Positions 13,662-28,324 of a DNA stretch of 64,000 bases are shown here, in pieces; the stretch's first letter is position 1, and the number at the start of each line of letters is the position of its first letter. The notes beneath the pieces are model-generated. The model was not told the DNA's origin, ran no database searches, and worked only from the letters and a program-made list of their open reading frames with translations. The DNA comes from Physcomitrium patens (taxonomy: Eukaryota > Streptophyta > Bryopsida > Funariales > Funariaceae): positions 4,741,481-4,805,480 of the forward strand of contig NC_037259.1 in assembly GCF_000002425.4 (NCBI RefSeq). The letters are read 5' to 3'. A program made the translations under genes and the position numbers.

Positions 13662-14717
13662 ATGATGGCATTGAAGGGAGGAGGAGCCGAAAGGGCTCGA
13701 TATGATCCCCTTGAGCCAACAAAGCATTGCTTCCTTGTCCTCACGATCACCATGTTGCCCTCGTCGGCCCCCCACCCACAACACATTCCGCTTCGGAATG
13801 TCCCCATTCATGCCTCTTACTCCTTTGCTGCTGCTTCCCTTGCCGAATGCCTCTCTTGGGTGGGTTAGTCTTCCTCCAATTCTCACATTCTTGCTTTGTT
13901 ATCACTTTTAAAATATATTAATTTGTGTTAACATGTATGTATGATTATAATAATAATAATAATAATAATAGGCGATCTTATTTGTTTACAAGCATTTTAA
14001 ATGTTTTACATGTTGCAGAATGTATAAATGAAGCTGCGCAATCAATCCACATTCCTAGGCTAAAACTTGAATATGCTCATAACCAAGTGAATCTTAATCA
14101 GAACTCATGAGCTTTGCTGTGACTGTATGTATGTGTGTATGTGTGTGTATATATAAACATACATGCATTTATTTTTTAAATAATTTAAGAAATGAGATTT
14201 TTTTAATAGTAAAATTAATTTTTTGCATGTCATATCATAATTAATATTATTTTGTTTCTACTTTTATTTTTTGAAAAAAATTACAATATTATGAAAATTA
14301 ATTCCATGATGTATATTTTAGGTGGAGGGTCTTAAAGCTCGTTGGGTTAAATCACAAATCCAAGATTCAGGCAAGGTTGATTCTGCATAAAACAAGCTGT
14401 AGCAATAGTCTGTTTTGTACATTACATCATTTGATTTCATATTTTATTACTTAATTACTACTATTTGAAAAGAAAAGGTAAATGAAGTGAAATTAATCAC
14501 ATATTTTTATTTAATAAATACATAGGAAGTAGAATCGGATCTTTTATTTGGAGAAGAAGACCCTCTTGTGTTACAAGCTCTTGCAAATGATTTAATGAGT
14601 TTATATCACTTGATGGATCTTGCAAAAAAAGTAAGAAATATTTTGTGATTAGTTCGAGATATTATAAGAAAATATTATAATAAAATGCCTGAATTTAATG
14701 TAAATCTTACAGGAATG

Positions 14718-14763
<46 letters not shown>

Positions 14764-15966
14764 ATGATAGTTTTATAAAAACGATGAAAATTTTGAAATA
14801 TTTGCAATTTTTGTTTAGAGCAAAGATAATGCATCTAAACAACTGAATGATGCGCTTCATCACATTGCGGAGCTTAAGGAATCAACATCCAAGTACATAT
14901 TTATTTATTTTTATTTAAAGAATATATCATACAAAGCTGTGTAATATGTTTAAAGAATACAAAATAAAAGTAAGATATGCTTTAAAACCGTATATTCATA
15001 TATATATAGAATATAATATAATACTTGTCTCTCAGATTAGAAGAACAAGTTGACAACCAGCACAAAGATTCAATTGAAAAAGGCAAGAATTATACACATT
15101 TATTATACATAGCAGGAGAGAGAATAAATTTCACAATCATATGAATGAGAAACTATCAATACTTAACATTTTCTTTTGTTGAAAAGCCAAGGCAGATGTA
15201 AATAAAATTAATGGAGTTTTGGAGCCACTTTTATTTCTCAGACAATCCTTGCAAAATGTATCGAAAGAAGTAAAAAATACATACCTTCAAAACATTTTCT
15301 TAAATCGTTCAATATTTTTGTTTATGATAATTATCATTATTTTCTCCCTCTCTCTCTATATGAAAACTTAATTAGCCAACATAAATTATAGAAGATTGAC
15401 CATCTATTTTTATTTTTTAAAACTCATGAATTTAAAAATGTACTTCTAAAAAAAGAAAAAATAATGATATAAATCTGAATGAAACATGTTCATTAGATTG
15501 AAGTGCTTGATGGAGGTCAAGAATATGGACCTGAAGTGAGGGTGGTAGAATTAAGTGAAAATGTTTTAGAGTACACCCTAAAAAAAATCCAAATGATACA
15601 AAAAAAGAAAGTAATTGATTCTGTTATTATATTATTCTGGTCATGTTTCTGAATCAAACACATTTTCAATTATATTTAGTTAACACGCTTAATACTATTT
15701 TTTCAATATTAAGTACTGTTACAATATAACTTCACCGGTCTAAAAGCTTTTCTGTTGTTTTTTAAAATTTGTATTCAAACAAAATTATAGGCCTCTATTC
15801 TATAAATTTTCATTTAATACTAATGTATTAATAAAAGATACTAATAGTCAATTACATGGTTAGAAATGATCTCAAATCACTGTATGGCCAAAATAATCAA
15901 CCCATGTGAAATAAAAATGATTTATTTATTGGTTTATTCCCTCAATTATTATTATTATTATTATTG

Positions 15967-16006
<40 letters not shown>

Positions 16007-16420
16007 TTGGATTTATTTTTTGAATCATGAATTTGAATACCAAATTTTGATATTAATGCATAGGAAGATGTTAATAAGAGGAATTCTTTACCCAATGAAG
16101 ATGAAATTTATATTCTCAGTGAAAAACTCAATGTAATGTATCAAGATGAACTTGCTCTTTTGCAAAGAGCTCTTCCAAAGGAAAATATAGAATTAGTATC
16201 TCAATTTGGTGGAAATCAATTAAAACGTGATACTCATGTTTCAATTGGAAATGAAAGTGCAAAAGATGACACAAATGTAATTGCAGAAATGAGATTCATT
16301 GAAAGGAAAGAATCTATTGAGGCTCCATTTGCTTTTCCCAAAAAGATCAATTGGTGGTCAAACAAGTCTTCTACTAATCACAACAATGAACATGAAAATA
16401 TTGCAAGTAATCAAGATTAA
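13662..16420 (+). CDS. Hypothetical coiled-coil protein, nine exons, AT-rich gene
   Basis: The family is not recognised. Nine exons join without a stop into 367 residues (1104 nt): 13662-13863, 14019-14086, 14322-14375, 14526-14630, 14819-14892, 15036-15082, 15187-15269, 15497-15610, 16064-16420. Each later boundary has an AG acceptor and GT donor with matching phase, except that the intron after 15082 starts GCAAGA (GC-AG). The product from about residue 70 to 290 is rich in Leu, Lys, Glu and Asn with heptad-like spacing (for example LEEQVDNQ, VVELSENVLEYTLKK), so a cytosolic or cytoskeletal scaffold is possible but not shown. The last exon encodes a polar, Asn/Lys-rich tail with a WW pair. 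Exon 1 is more GC-rich and less certain: an alternative ATG at 13631 lies in another frame. Exons 2 to 9 are the secure part. Introns and flanks are extremely AT-rich. Confidence 0.68.
14721..14760. repeat. (AT)20 microsatellite in an intron
   Basis: Pure AT run between the exons ending at 14630 and starting at 14819 of the coiled-coil gene. Confidence 0.95.
15969..16004. repeat. (AT)18 microsatellite in an intron
   Basis: Pure AT run shortly before the last exon (16064) of the coiled-coil gene. Confidence 0.95.
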
Positions 16421-17690
16421 ATAGAAGTGAGGTTCCTAAAGGATAATGGGTTTTAAGTAATAGAACAATGCAACGTAGGCATATTGATGACTTATTTCTA
16501 GGATTGCTTTTACTTTGTTTAATTTAATGCTTAATTACAAAGATTGAATGAATTATTTTTATATTATGATTTAGGAGAACAGTAAATTTGATAAGGGTTG
16601 AAAACTTAGCCAGAGCTTGAATAGAGTGGTGCAGAACAACCTCAAATAGATTATGTACAAATTTATGAGTCAAGAATAATTCTTTCATACAATACATATA
16701 ATTGTAGAAAGCGCCAAACAAAATAAGTTCAAATTCAGAATTTTGTATTTTATATTTTTATTTTGTTTTGTTTTATTTTTTTGACATGTTTAACACAAAT
16801 TATTTGTAATTCTATTTTTGATTATATCGAACTTCTGGGCCTTAAAACTCAAGTTATATTATAAAAATAATTTCGTAAAATATCGCTTTTTAAAAATAAA
16901 CATGAATTAAAAACATGTACACATTTTACAATATCGAATCAAATCGAATACTTGTTACATGACATGATATTCAAAATGATTCCTGAGGGAATGTTTTTGA
17001 ATTAAATTATACAAAATTGCAATAGATATTTCAAGTAATTACATCTTACTAAATGTTAAAAATGTAGTAAATAGATTTTATTTTTATTTTTTTTTCTTTT
17101 TGTAGAAAAGAGAAAACAAAGTTACTTATCTTTTCGAAATTTAAAAGTCAAAATTTAATTGTGATTTAAAAGCTCAATCAATTGTTCATATATATATATA
17201 TATATATATATATTACAATCTTTGATTGCACACTAAGAATGAGCAGCAAATTTGTTTTCGTTTTAGTTTTGTTCTGTTTTTTTGAACGATCAAGAATCAA
17301 AAGCTTAAAACTGAAATTAACAACAGCTTATAATTTTTTAGTTTCTATGAAATGCAAAAATGCACAGTTGTTGTTTTTGTTGTTGTTTGTTTTGAGATTT
17401 TTTAATCTTAAAAAATTAAAATGTAATTTTTTTTAGTATTAATTAAAAATAATATTGAAGCTATAAACTGAATATAAAAAAAAATTACAACTATTTGAAG
17501 TTGATAAAGAAAAGTGTACCATATTAACAACTATTAATTGGTAAAATAAAATATGACACCCATATTCTTTTTGGAAAACAAGAATGCAGATGGCATTTGA
17601 CCAAATTTGAAAGCCATAACCAAATTTTGAAATGCAAAATTTAATGAAGAAACCAACGAATATAAATGAATATAATTTAGTAAAGAAACA
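16421..17690. other. AT-rich spacer
   Basis: No supported gene. An (AT)n run lies near 17190-17212. Short ORFs on either strand consist of Phe, Ile, Leu and Tyr runs typical of AT-rich non-coding DNA. Confidence 0.7.
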
Positions 17691-18843
17691 CAAATGAAGG
17701 AACAAATATTTACAGGCATCGTAAAAGAAAAGAAAAAGAGAATAAGGAAAGAGTTGGATGAATGGCGCACCGAGTTTGAAAATCATCCACCGATGACGAT
17801 CATCCATCCAGAGCATGGGGACGTCGTTCTCCATGAGAGTGCCATGGGGAACGTTGGAATGGCGTCATCCACTTTGGGGCAGTGCCGGGGGGAGGACGGG
17901 CACCCGGAGAACTGGGACGGGCGAGTGGGGACGGGTGAGAGGAGCGGCCTCGAGAGACGACGAAACACTGGACGAAACACGGGAAGAGACACAGGACGAG
18001 AAATGGGAGAGAGCGCTTGGTGTTGTCGACTTCGCGTCCTGTGCTGTGCTGCCAGTGTCTCGCTGTGTGCTCATCAGCGTCTGGCATCACCTCATTCTCG
18101 CTTTGCCTTGGATTGCTTTGCTTTGCTTCGCCTCGGCTCACTATGGTAGTGCTTCGCAGCTAGGCTACTTAGGGTTTCAGCTCACGCGGACGCCATTGCT
18201 CTGCCACGGAGGCCGTCACAATGCCACTCGCGAGTTAAGCGACGACGTCGTTTAGTTGCAGCCAGGGATCGGTCAATTGCATGCGGCTTGCATGAGTCAT
18301 GTGGGATCGCGTGTGGTACGTCGGAGCGTGGAAGGTTTTTTTTAGCTCTCGGGGCTTGGGAAGGGATCGAGAAGAAGGCGAGGGGACATAGTGCTGAAGC
18401 GATGCGGTGTTTGGAGATCATTGAATGGGTTGTGTCCTTGGCGATGGCCATGGCGATGTCGAGGTCGAGGTCGGTGTCGCAGCAGATGGAAGAGAGGGGT
18501 ATTGTTGAGTTTTGGGAAGGGGGTTGATTGATCATCGAGCTTTGGTTGATGATCATGCAAAGGACGAGCGTTGTTTTGTTGATCGACGAAGCTGTGTGCA
18601 GTTTAACTGTAGTTATCGGAAGGTGTTGGGGTTAATTTTGACTAGGAACAAAATAGTGGAGTACGAAGAGGGAGAGACGAAATGTAAGGAAAGAGAGAGG
18701 GTTTATTGGGAGATTAATTTATTTTATTTCTGCATTTTTATTGGAGAATTCAGGAGTGAGTCGATAGAGGCGCGTCTCTGAGTGTTGAATTTTATTTCAG
18801 TTTCTTAATTTTATTGGGAAGCATTTAGCGACAGATAGTAAAC
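17691..18843 (+). promoter_or_regulatory. GC-rich upstream region of the WRKY gene (promoter and 5' UTR)
   Basis: Base composition changes sharply at about 17,750 from AT-rich spacer to a GC- and CpG-rich stretch that runs to about 18,560, then to a purine-rich leader before the ATG at 18844. Overlapping ORFs on both strands (for example an ATG-started 151-codon frame from 17694) have low-complexity Arg/Gly/Ser content and no splice support. I read the region as promoter plus leader. No single TATA box or transcription start could be assigned. Confidence 0.5.
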
Positions 18844-21877
<3,034 letters not shown>

Positions 21878-23600
21878 CCCATCTTGGACCGTGCATCGTC
21901 GACATCCTGATTGTTATTTGCGGCTGGCGATCTTGGTTCACAACACAGATCCACCATGAGCTCGAACGTTGTGGAAGGCGCCCAGTGTAGTTTTCTGAAT
22001 CCTTAGGTGCTGCTAGGCAGAGGGAAAGACATACATATACGTGGGTTAGTGTCAGTACTCTGTGTACACTTGTGGAGATTCGCAACTATTTGCGCTCCTC
22101 CATTTTCACACATATCGTAACACGCACATCATTTACTCAGTTAGGAAAACGTTGGAATTTTCTGTACATAACGAAAACTGAAAGACGCTACAGGAGAGTC
22201 TCCCTAGAAGCAGTGAAGATGCGACGATTTGATGGTACGTGCAAAATTGATAATGGTAATCTCTTTGTCTATCTGCATCCATTCAGATTCGGTCCTCCAA
22301 CATTGAATCACATCAAGAGAGACCTGATGCAGGCCTCGATCATACCATTTGTGGTATAGTTGTGACTGTACTTGGTTCCCCAGGACTTAAGCTTTTTGTT
22401 TTTTGTTTTTATATTTCATATTTTTTATTCTTGTTCCTTCACAACGGTCTGGCTGACACCACCACCATGACGACGCCAGGGACTTTTGTCTTTTTTATCT
22501 GCATGAAAATCAAGTATGCATGCAGTTTGGGTTCTTTCAAAATGATTGCATTGTAATGTATAGTTGTACAGTTCATTTTTGAAAACATCCTATGAGCTTT
22601 CACTATATTGTGTTGTCACCTTTGCAAAAGACACATGATACTCTTTTGTTTCAGCTTTGTTGTTGTGATGCTATTTTAAGGAAAAAACCAATAAAGCAAT
22701 TAATTTCTACAACCTTTATAAGCACACTTAAGATCCTACCACTTAAACATATTATTCTCAAGGCCAAACATTTTATTTTATTTTAATGCTAGTACAATTT
22801 AAATTAAATGTTATGTTAATCTTTAGAGAATATTAATTTTTGTGAGTAATATCTATTAATTTACTAAGTTAATCATAAGGTGTTTGTTTAAGTTCATGAG
22901 CTATGACATATCAGATTTTAAAAGCCAAATTAACTAGAGCAGAAATGGTGGTATATAGAATTCTGCAATTTATCAAAATGATTAATAAAAATCGAAAATG
23001 TTTAATTAGTACTTGATAATTGTCAAGGGACAAAAATGGACTGTATAATGATCAATCAATCACTTAGATTTAGTATTGTAACTTATATAACGCACATTTT
23101 TGTGATTTTTTTAATACTGTCTGCTCCATTCATTTTAAACGATAGCAACCTAGATTAGTGAAAATTAAATCTGCCAAATCTGAATATGATTTCCAGCATT
23201 TTCCAGCATTTTCCAGATTTAAATTTAATAATCAAAAGCATGTAATCATGAATCATGAATTTGGCATCAAACACTTTCTGCGCATGGAGTAGAAATGAAA
23301 GGAGTCGATTTCTAAAGGGATTTCACCAAGTACGAGGCGCCAGCATAACCGCACACTTGATTAAACTTGGCAGGTACGCTGCACTCTGTCGCACATTGGC
23401 TGCAATCTTGTTGTACATGAGGAGAATAGATAACATTATTATATGCATATTGTACTGAGTTGGGGGCAGGTTGCGTAGAGAATTGCAATGTTTTACATAT
23501 GGGATGCACCAGTACCTGAATGTCTCTTCGTCTGCCACAGTAGGTAGTGTTCCCAATATTTACAAGCTTGAGCTGTTAAAGAGCAAGTGCAACTAGGAAG
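21878..23600 (+). other. WRKY 3' UTR and spacer
   Basis: The first 600-700 bp after the WRKY stop keep gene-like composition and probably are 3' UTR. From about 22,680 the DNA is AT-rich. A three-unit TTCCAGCATT-type short tandem repeat sits at about 23190-23220. ORFs at 22072-22359 and 23255-23458 show no family features. Confidence 0.5.
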
Positions 23601-23609
23601 CATGTAAAC

Positions 23610-24132
23610 ATGGTAACGACAGGAAAGCTTTTCCTGCCACACATGCTCCTCTTTTTGTTGAGTTTCGAGTTGCTACGTCATAGCTGGTAGCTGCAGCGTG
23701 GATATAATAAATGATATGACAAGTCCCGTAGCTGTCAAGTGCAGATCCGGAGATGATGACCTCGGATACGTGATAGTGCGGCCTTTCAGCGACTGCCACT
23801 TCGAGTTCAACCAAAACTTCTTCGGCACAACGCTGTTTCTCTGCAAATTTGAGTGGGGCACCCGTCACAAGGAAGTGTGTGGGAGGGTGACGCTTACCAT
23901 GAACAATTACAGTGCGCTGTTGATGGCCCGTATGTTTGGAAAGTCACCACTAGAGGTTACTATTGGTCCAATGAAACTTATGAAGATCCCTTCGGTTGGA
24001 CCTTCTGCAGGGGTTGGACTTCTTAGCAGTCGCTTGTTCGCTTCCATGATGCGCTACTTCCTGTCAAACCCTATAGTTCTCTACTCATCTTTAATAATTA
24101 AATCTAGTATGGATATTTTCTGCAGAGCCTAA
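23610..24132 (+). pseudogene. S-protein homologue (SPH, plant self-incompatibility S1 family), frame-broken
   Basis: The frame ending at the stop 24130-24132 encodes an S1-family core: VDIINDM...VAVKCRSGDDDLG, then FNQNFFGTTLFLCKFEWG and HKEV. This matches the family signature of alternating strands, the CxSxDDDLG loop and the NxxGTTLFxCxFxW block. SPH proteins are small secreted proteins; PrsS of poppy is the studied member. An ATG at 23610 opens a good signal peptide (MVTTGKLFLPHMLLFLLSF), but it is one base out of frame with the domain and stops at 23688-23690. The domain frame is open back only to a TGA at 23659-23661 and lacks a signal peptide ATG. A normal intron does not fit, because only about 20 bp would lie between the two frames. 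After HKEV the usual Cys-rich end is missing and the tail is unlike the family. I infer a pseudogene, an assembly indel, or a missed upstream exon. Confidence 0.7.
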
Positions 24133-24700
24133 ATAAACTTTCACACTTGATTGAATATATTTGAGCGATTAGCATTCCTCGAGAATTTTGAGGATTAAAT
24201 TGCTCTAATATTGAGGTGCCTGAGAGGGGTTAGAACCTGAAGAGTTAACACCTGAACTAGCCTCCATTTCCATTGAATAAGACTTATAACCACTGAGTTG
24301 ATTGTTCCAGTCTGTAAAGGTCAAGGTTTTTCGAAATTATATAATGTACATGTCACTCAGTTGCGGAAAAAGATTCTTACAGAATAGAGCAATTATGCGT
24401 GACTTCTTGCACCTATACGAGATTAATCATTGGCAACCCCCTTGAAAGCATGTTGATTGTATGAACAAAAAAAGATCAGTACTATATTGGGCATTTTTTT
24501 GAAGCGATCGTGCACTTCAGAACAATTGTAATAAAATTATTTTCAACAATTTAATTGTACAGCCACGTAAGAACAGAAGCATTCAGTTGTACCAGAACAG
24601 AGAAGTAAAGTTCATCAAACACAGTAATCTAGCTCAGTCACATATACATGTTCTGCAGTATCAACAAAATGAACCAGAACTCAAACCTTAATCATGAGAG
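24133..24700. other. Spacer between SPH and hAT remnant
   Basis: No supported feature in this stretch. Confidence 0.5.
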
Positions 24701-26150
24701 ATTTATTTCTCAAACAAGTCAGCTTCCTCTATAAGATGGATATTGTCATCAATGATACTGTCTTCAATTTCCAGAAAATTCTCGATAGATTCAACCTCCG
24801 ATTAACCAGCCTTAGTTCGCTCGTGTTGCCAGTTTTTGGAAATGAATACCAACTTATCTAAATTCTCCAAAGCAAGTGTGCGTCGTTGTTGAGACAGAAT
24901 CTGACCTGCTGTGTTAAATACTCTTTCAATTTCAACTTGCAGCCTTCTGAACAAAGACAACTCGGATTTCAATTGTTCTCAGATCACTCCCTCTGCTAAT
25001 GCTTGAGCTCCAAAAACAGAACATGGGAAACGGGGATTACAAGTTCCTGACTTTGAGCTGTCGGATGTAAACGCTTGTAACACTGCATCAATATGGGTAA
25101 CAGGACCAGATTATCATACCCGGACACGATATCCACGACTCTCTCTGCTCCCACGTAGTCGCACAGAAGACCTAACCCCTTAAAACGCGGATCCAACTTG
25201 AGAGCCAACATATTGTTCCCATCCTGCCGCGAAAAGTTCGAAGCAAAGGTAAGAAAGGCTCAACCACGGCCAATACCTACTCTTCCATCCGTAACTTGAG
25301 ACCCAAGATTTCATCATCAAAATCCCCCTTAATATTAGACGCAGATATTTGACTTGCAAGGGAGTTGCACTGTCGAAAGTGAATTGATAATGAAAGAGCT
25401 GCAGCAACAACCTTCTCAGCCAAAAACTTTTCACGTAGGACGGATATTGATACGCTTTAAAAATGTACAAAGCCAAGTCCTCAAGATATTGCTGGTGTTG
25501 CTCGCCCTCTTTTTGTAGGATGGTGCTTGGATATGCATGAGATCGTGTGCCTGGAATAGGTCCAGACTTCTTAGAAGGCTAACGAATTGCGACCGGATTA
25601 GGTTCAGAGGAACTGCGTAATTGACTGTACCTGCTGAAAGCTTGTGGATGCTAAGCTTGTACGTGTCTTTTTCATGACGGACGTGGCATGCTCTTTGTTC
25701 AAAAGTACTACACCTTTTCGACAGCGTGTAATGCGAAGACCTAATGATTCTCTTTCACTAGGATGGGAAATAACACACCTCATTAGCTGAGGTTTAACAA
25801 AATCTACAGCACAGGTGAGGGGATTTCGATGGTACACCTTCCAGAACGCCTGCTGATTGTCCAAAGCAGTAAGTTGCTCCATCATGCCGACTTCAGAGTT
25901 TACCATAGTCCTAATGAATTTATTGTTACACTACTTTCATCTATGAGCGGTAACGCATGTCCTTCCATCATGATGTTGCAACCAAGAGCAGCCATAGTGC
26001 AGAAACTTGGAGTGGTTTAGTGGGCATCCAACAAACCAAGTACTCAATGCATCACCGCATTCTGCAGAAGCTGGAGAGAACATCCCAGAAACAGTTGTCG
26101 CCCGCACGAACGGAATGTAAGACATGAAAAGAGTCGCATCTACCCCTGCC
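24700..26150 (-). mobile_element. Decayed hAT-family transposase
   Basis: Read on the minus strand. The segment around 24,820-24,970 translates as a hAT C-terminal dimerisation domain: an LFRRLQVEIERVFNTAGQIL stretch, then RRTLALENLDKLVFISKNW, the family pattern ERVFxxAGxI...R..L.....LvfI..NW. Upstream, 25211-24996 begins MLALKLDPRFKGLGLL, which matches the transposase region before the dimerisation domain. Further upstream, 25906-25604 keeps an open frame with a C..H/C pattern that could be the N-terminal zinc-finger side. The parts sit in different frames with stops between them, so the element cannot encode an active transposase. I did not find convincing terminal inverted repeats, so the boundaries are approximate. 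Confidence 0.72.
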
Positions 26151-27336
26151 AAAACCTGTAAATGAGTAAGTAAAGAGTTCCTTAAAAACTTGGAAGATTA
26201 ATGAAGCTCGAGCAATATTTGATAGAGGAATCGTTCACTAGAGAGACAAACATAAAAATAACAATAAAAATAAAATTTCAAAAACATGAAAAATGTAACG
26301 TTTAAAATATGTCCAGCTCCAATTCAGTGAATGACTAGTGAAATATATTGCTCACGATTCAAATATTTCAAACCCTAAACCTCCTCTCCCATAATCGTCG
26401 TAGAAATGCCACCTCAATCCCAGGCACACCGCGCAGCGATACAATGAACAAATATACCATCAGATTGTCCAAGGCTTAGACGCAACAAACTGCAGCGTCT
26501 AAATCGCGCAGCAACACACGGTGCTAAGAACACTAAGAATACAGCTGCGATATTAATATGAGCCCAGAGTTCATGGAAAACGACCATAAGACATGGTTAG
26601 ATCACATCGCGCAGCCACATCGCACGCTGAATACGATGACAATTCGATCAAAGAGGAATAAGAAACGAAGCGAAACAAAAGAGAGATTGAATGAGGCACA
26701 CGTTCATACCCTCTCTCGAAGGACCCGGCGCCGCAGAGGTTCAACCTCGACCCTGTCTCCGTCGCCTTGTGTAAACCCCGCCACAGCCTTGGACGCGGAT
26801 GAACGTATTCTGAAGCAAGAATGGATGATATATTTGAATTTATACGCCGATGGATGTGTTTCGACGATTTTTTTCCAACGATAATTCTTCTATATTTCAG
26901 AAGACGTATTAATAATTTTGAATACTAAAATATTGAGTAACTTTAGCTGAAGGATAGAATAGTGACCTGTGGAAATGGAAGGGTAAATTCATGGAGGGTA
27001 AATTTCCTGTCCCTATCTACTCTTCGCGGTTGAATGCGACTGGTGAATAACAACCGCTGACTCCGAAATCTGCGGCACAGGTTTGAAACTTTGTTGGTGC
27101 ACGGGAATGGGTGCCCAAAAAGGCGCCCCGCGGTAACAGGGGCAGATGGTGACCAGAGGCGGGTTGTTTGAGGACGTCGGAGGACAGAAGGCGATGGTGT
27201 TTGCGGGGGATGGTCCTCTGCCTCATCGACTCCGCTCCCCAATTTAGCCGCCGTGCTCTTCTCTCCTTGCTTCCACTTCCGCAGCCTCTTGACTCGTTGT
27301 TGCCCTTCTCCCTTTGTTCTTTTGTCCCCCCCCCCC

Positions 27337-27367
<31 letters not shown>

Positions 27368-27427
27368 CATCTCTAGTTTTGGGCACCAGCCCCGGAGCGC
27401 GAGAAGCTGCTTCTGGGAGTAGTCACC
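26151..27427 (+). promoter_or_regulatory. Upstream region of the SC35-like gene
   Basis: From about 27,050 the DNA becomes GC-rich and continues to the ATG at 27428, consistent with a promoter and 5' UTR. A C11 run (27326-27336) followed by a T30 run (27338-27367) lies 60-100 bp before the start codon. ORFs across 26558-26884 and 26943-27436 are low complexity and have no recognised family. No TATA box was assigned. Confidence 0.4.
27326..27367 (+). repeat. C11-T30 homopolymer pair
   Basis: A run of C directly followed (one G between) by about 30 T residues in the probable leader of the SC35-like gene. If transcribed it would form a strong pyrimidine tract. Confidence 0.9.
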
Positions 27428-28289
27428 ATGTCTCACTTTGGCAGAGCCGGGCCGCCTGATATCAGGGATACTTACTCGTTGCTCGTGCTCAACATCACAT
27501 TTCGTATGTCATCTCTGCTCCTACCCCGTGGCGCATTTCGTCTCGTGTTGTGGTCTTCCCCGGGTGCTTGCGGGGATATCGTGTGGAAGTTGAGTGATTT
27601 TAGGTCTATTATTCGCTAGTTTCTGGTTAGAGTGATTATGTGTTGTTAGGTTTTCTGAGTCTTGTTATTAGGACGTTCTCTCATTAATCTTTGCAATCAT
27701 CCCCCCCTCTGTCCTTTTCATTTTAATTGTATTTGTTATTATTATCTTCTTTTTCTCTTTGTCCCCGAGTGATTAGTGTGACAGATGTCTCCAGGGATAA
27801 CTATGGTTACTTATCAATGCCCTCTTCTTAACCTCGGTAATCATGTGTTTTTCTTCCGTCCTGATTCGGGTCAAGATTTTCGCGGAAACTGTAGGTTATT
27901 CTCGTGGAGTTTAGGTTATTTCGTGGATCAATTTTTCGAGTCAATTTTATGTGAAGCTTTTGTATTTCAAAATTTTCCATAGCTTCAGGTTTTGGACCAA
28001 TTAACGGTTGAAAACTACTTTCTTGCGGCAATTTCAGAATTTTTTTCTACAAGAGTTTTATTTTCTGAAGTCGATATTTTCGAGGGGCGTTAAATACTTC
28101 ATTGTGCTAGTGGATCACGAGTTTTGTAATTTTGCAATCATAGTGTTCAGAGTTCTTCTGAATCCTTTACTTTGAAATTGAATTGAAAAGCTGTATTTGA
28201 ATTCTGGGGTTGCAATTAGTTCAACTGTTTTCTGTATTAACTTAGAACGTAAATCATTGAAAACTACCAAACTCCTGCCCATGATAGAC

Positions 28290-28324
<35 letters not shown>

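Noticed and set aside
17694-18255. Overlapping ORFs of 113-151 codons on both strands upstream of the WRKY gene
   Set aside because: They are low-complexity Arg/Gly/Ser/Thr translations of GC-rich DNA present in several frames at once, without domains or splice signals.
27017-27436. Minus-strand ORFs with poly-Lys over the SC35 leader
   Set aside because: The Lys run is only the complement of the T30 tract; the plus-strand SC35 start overlaps it.
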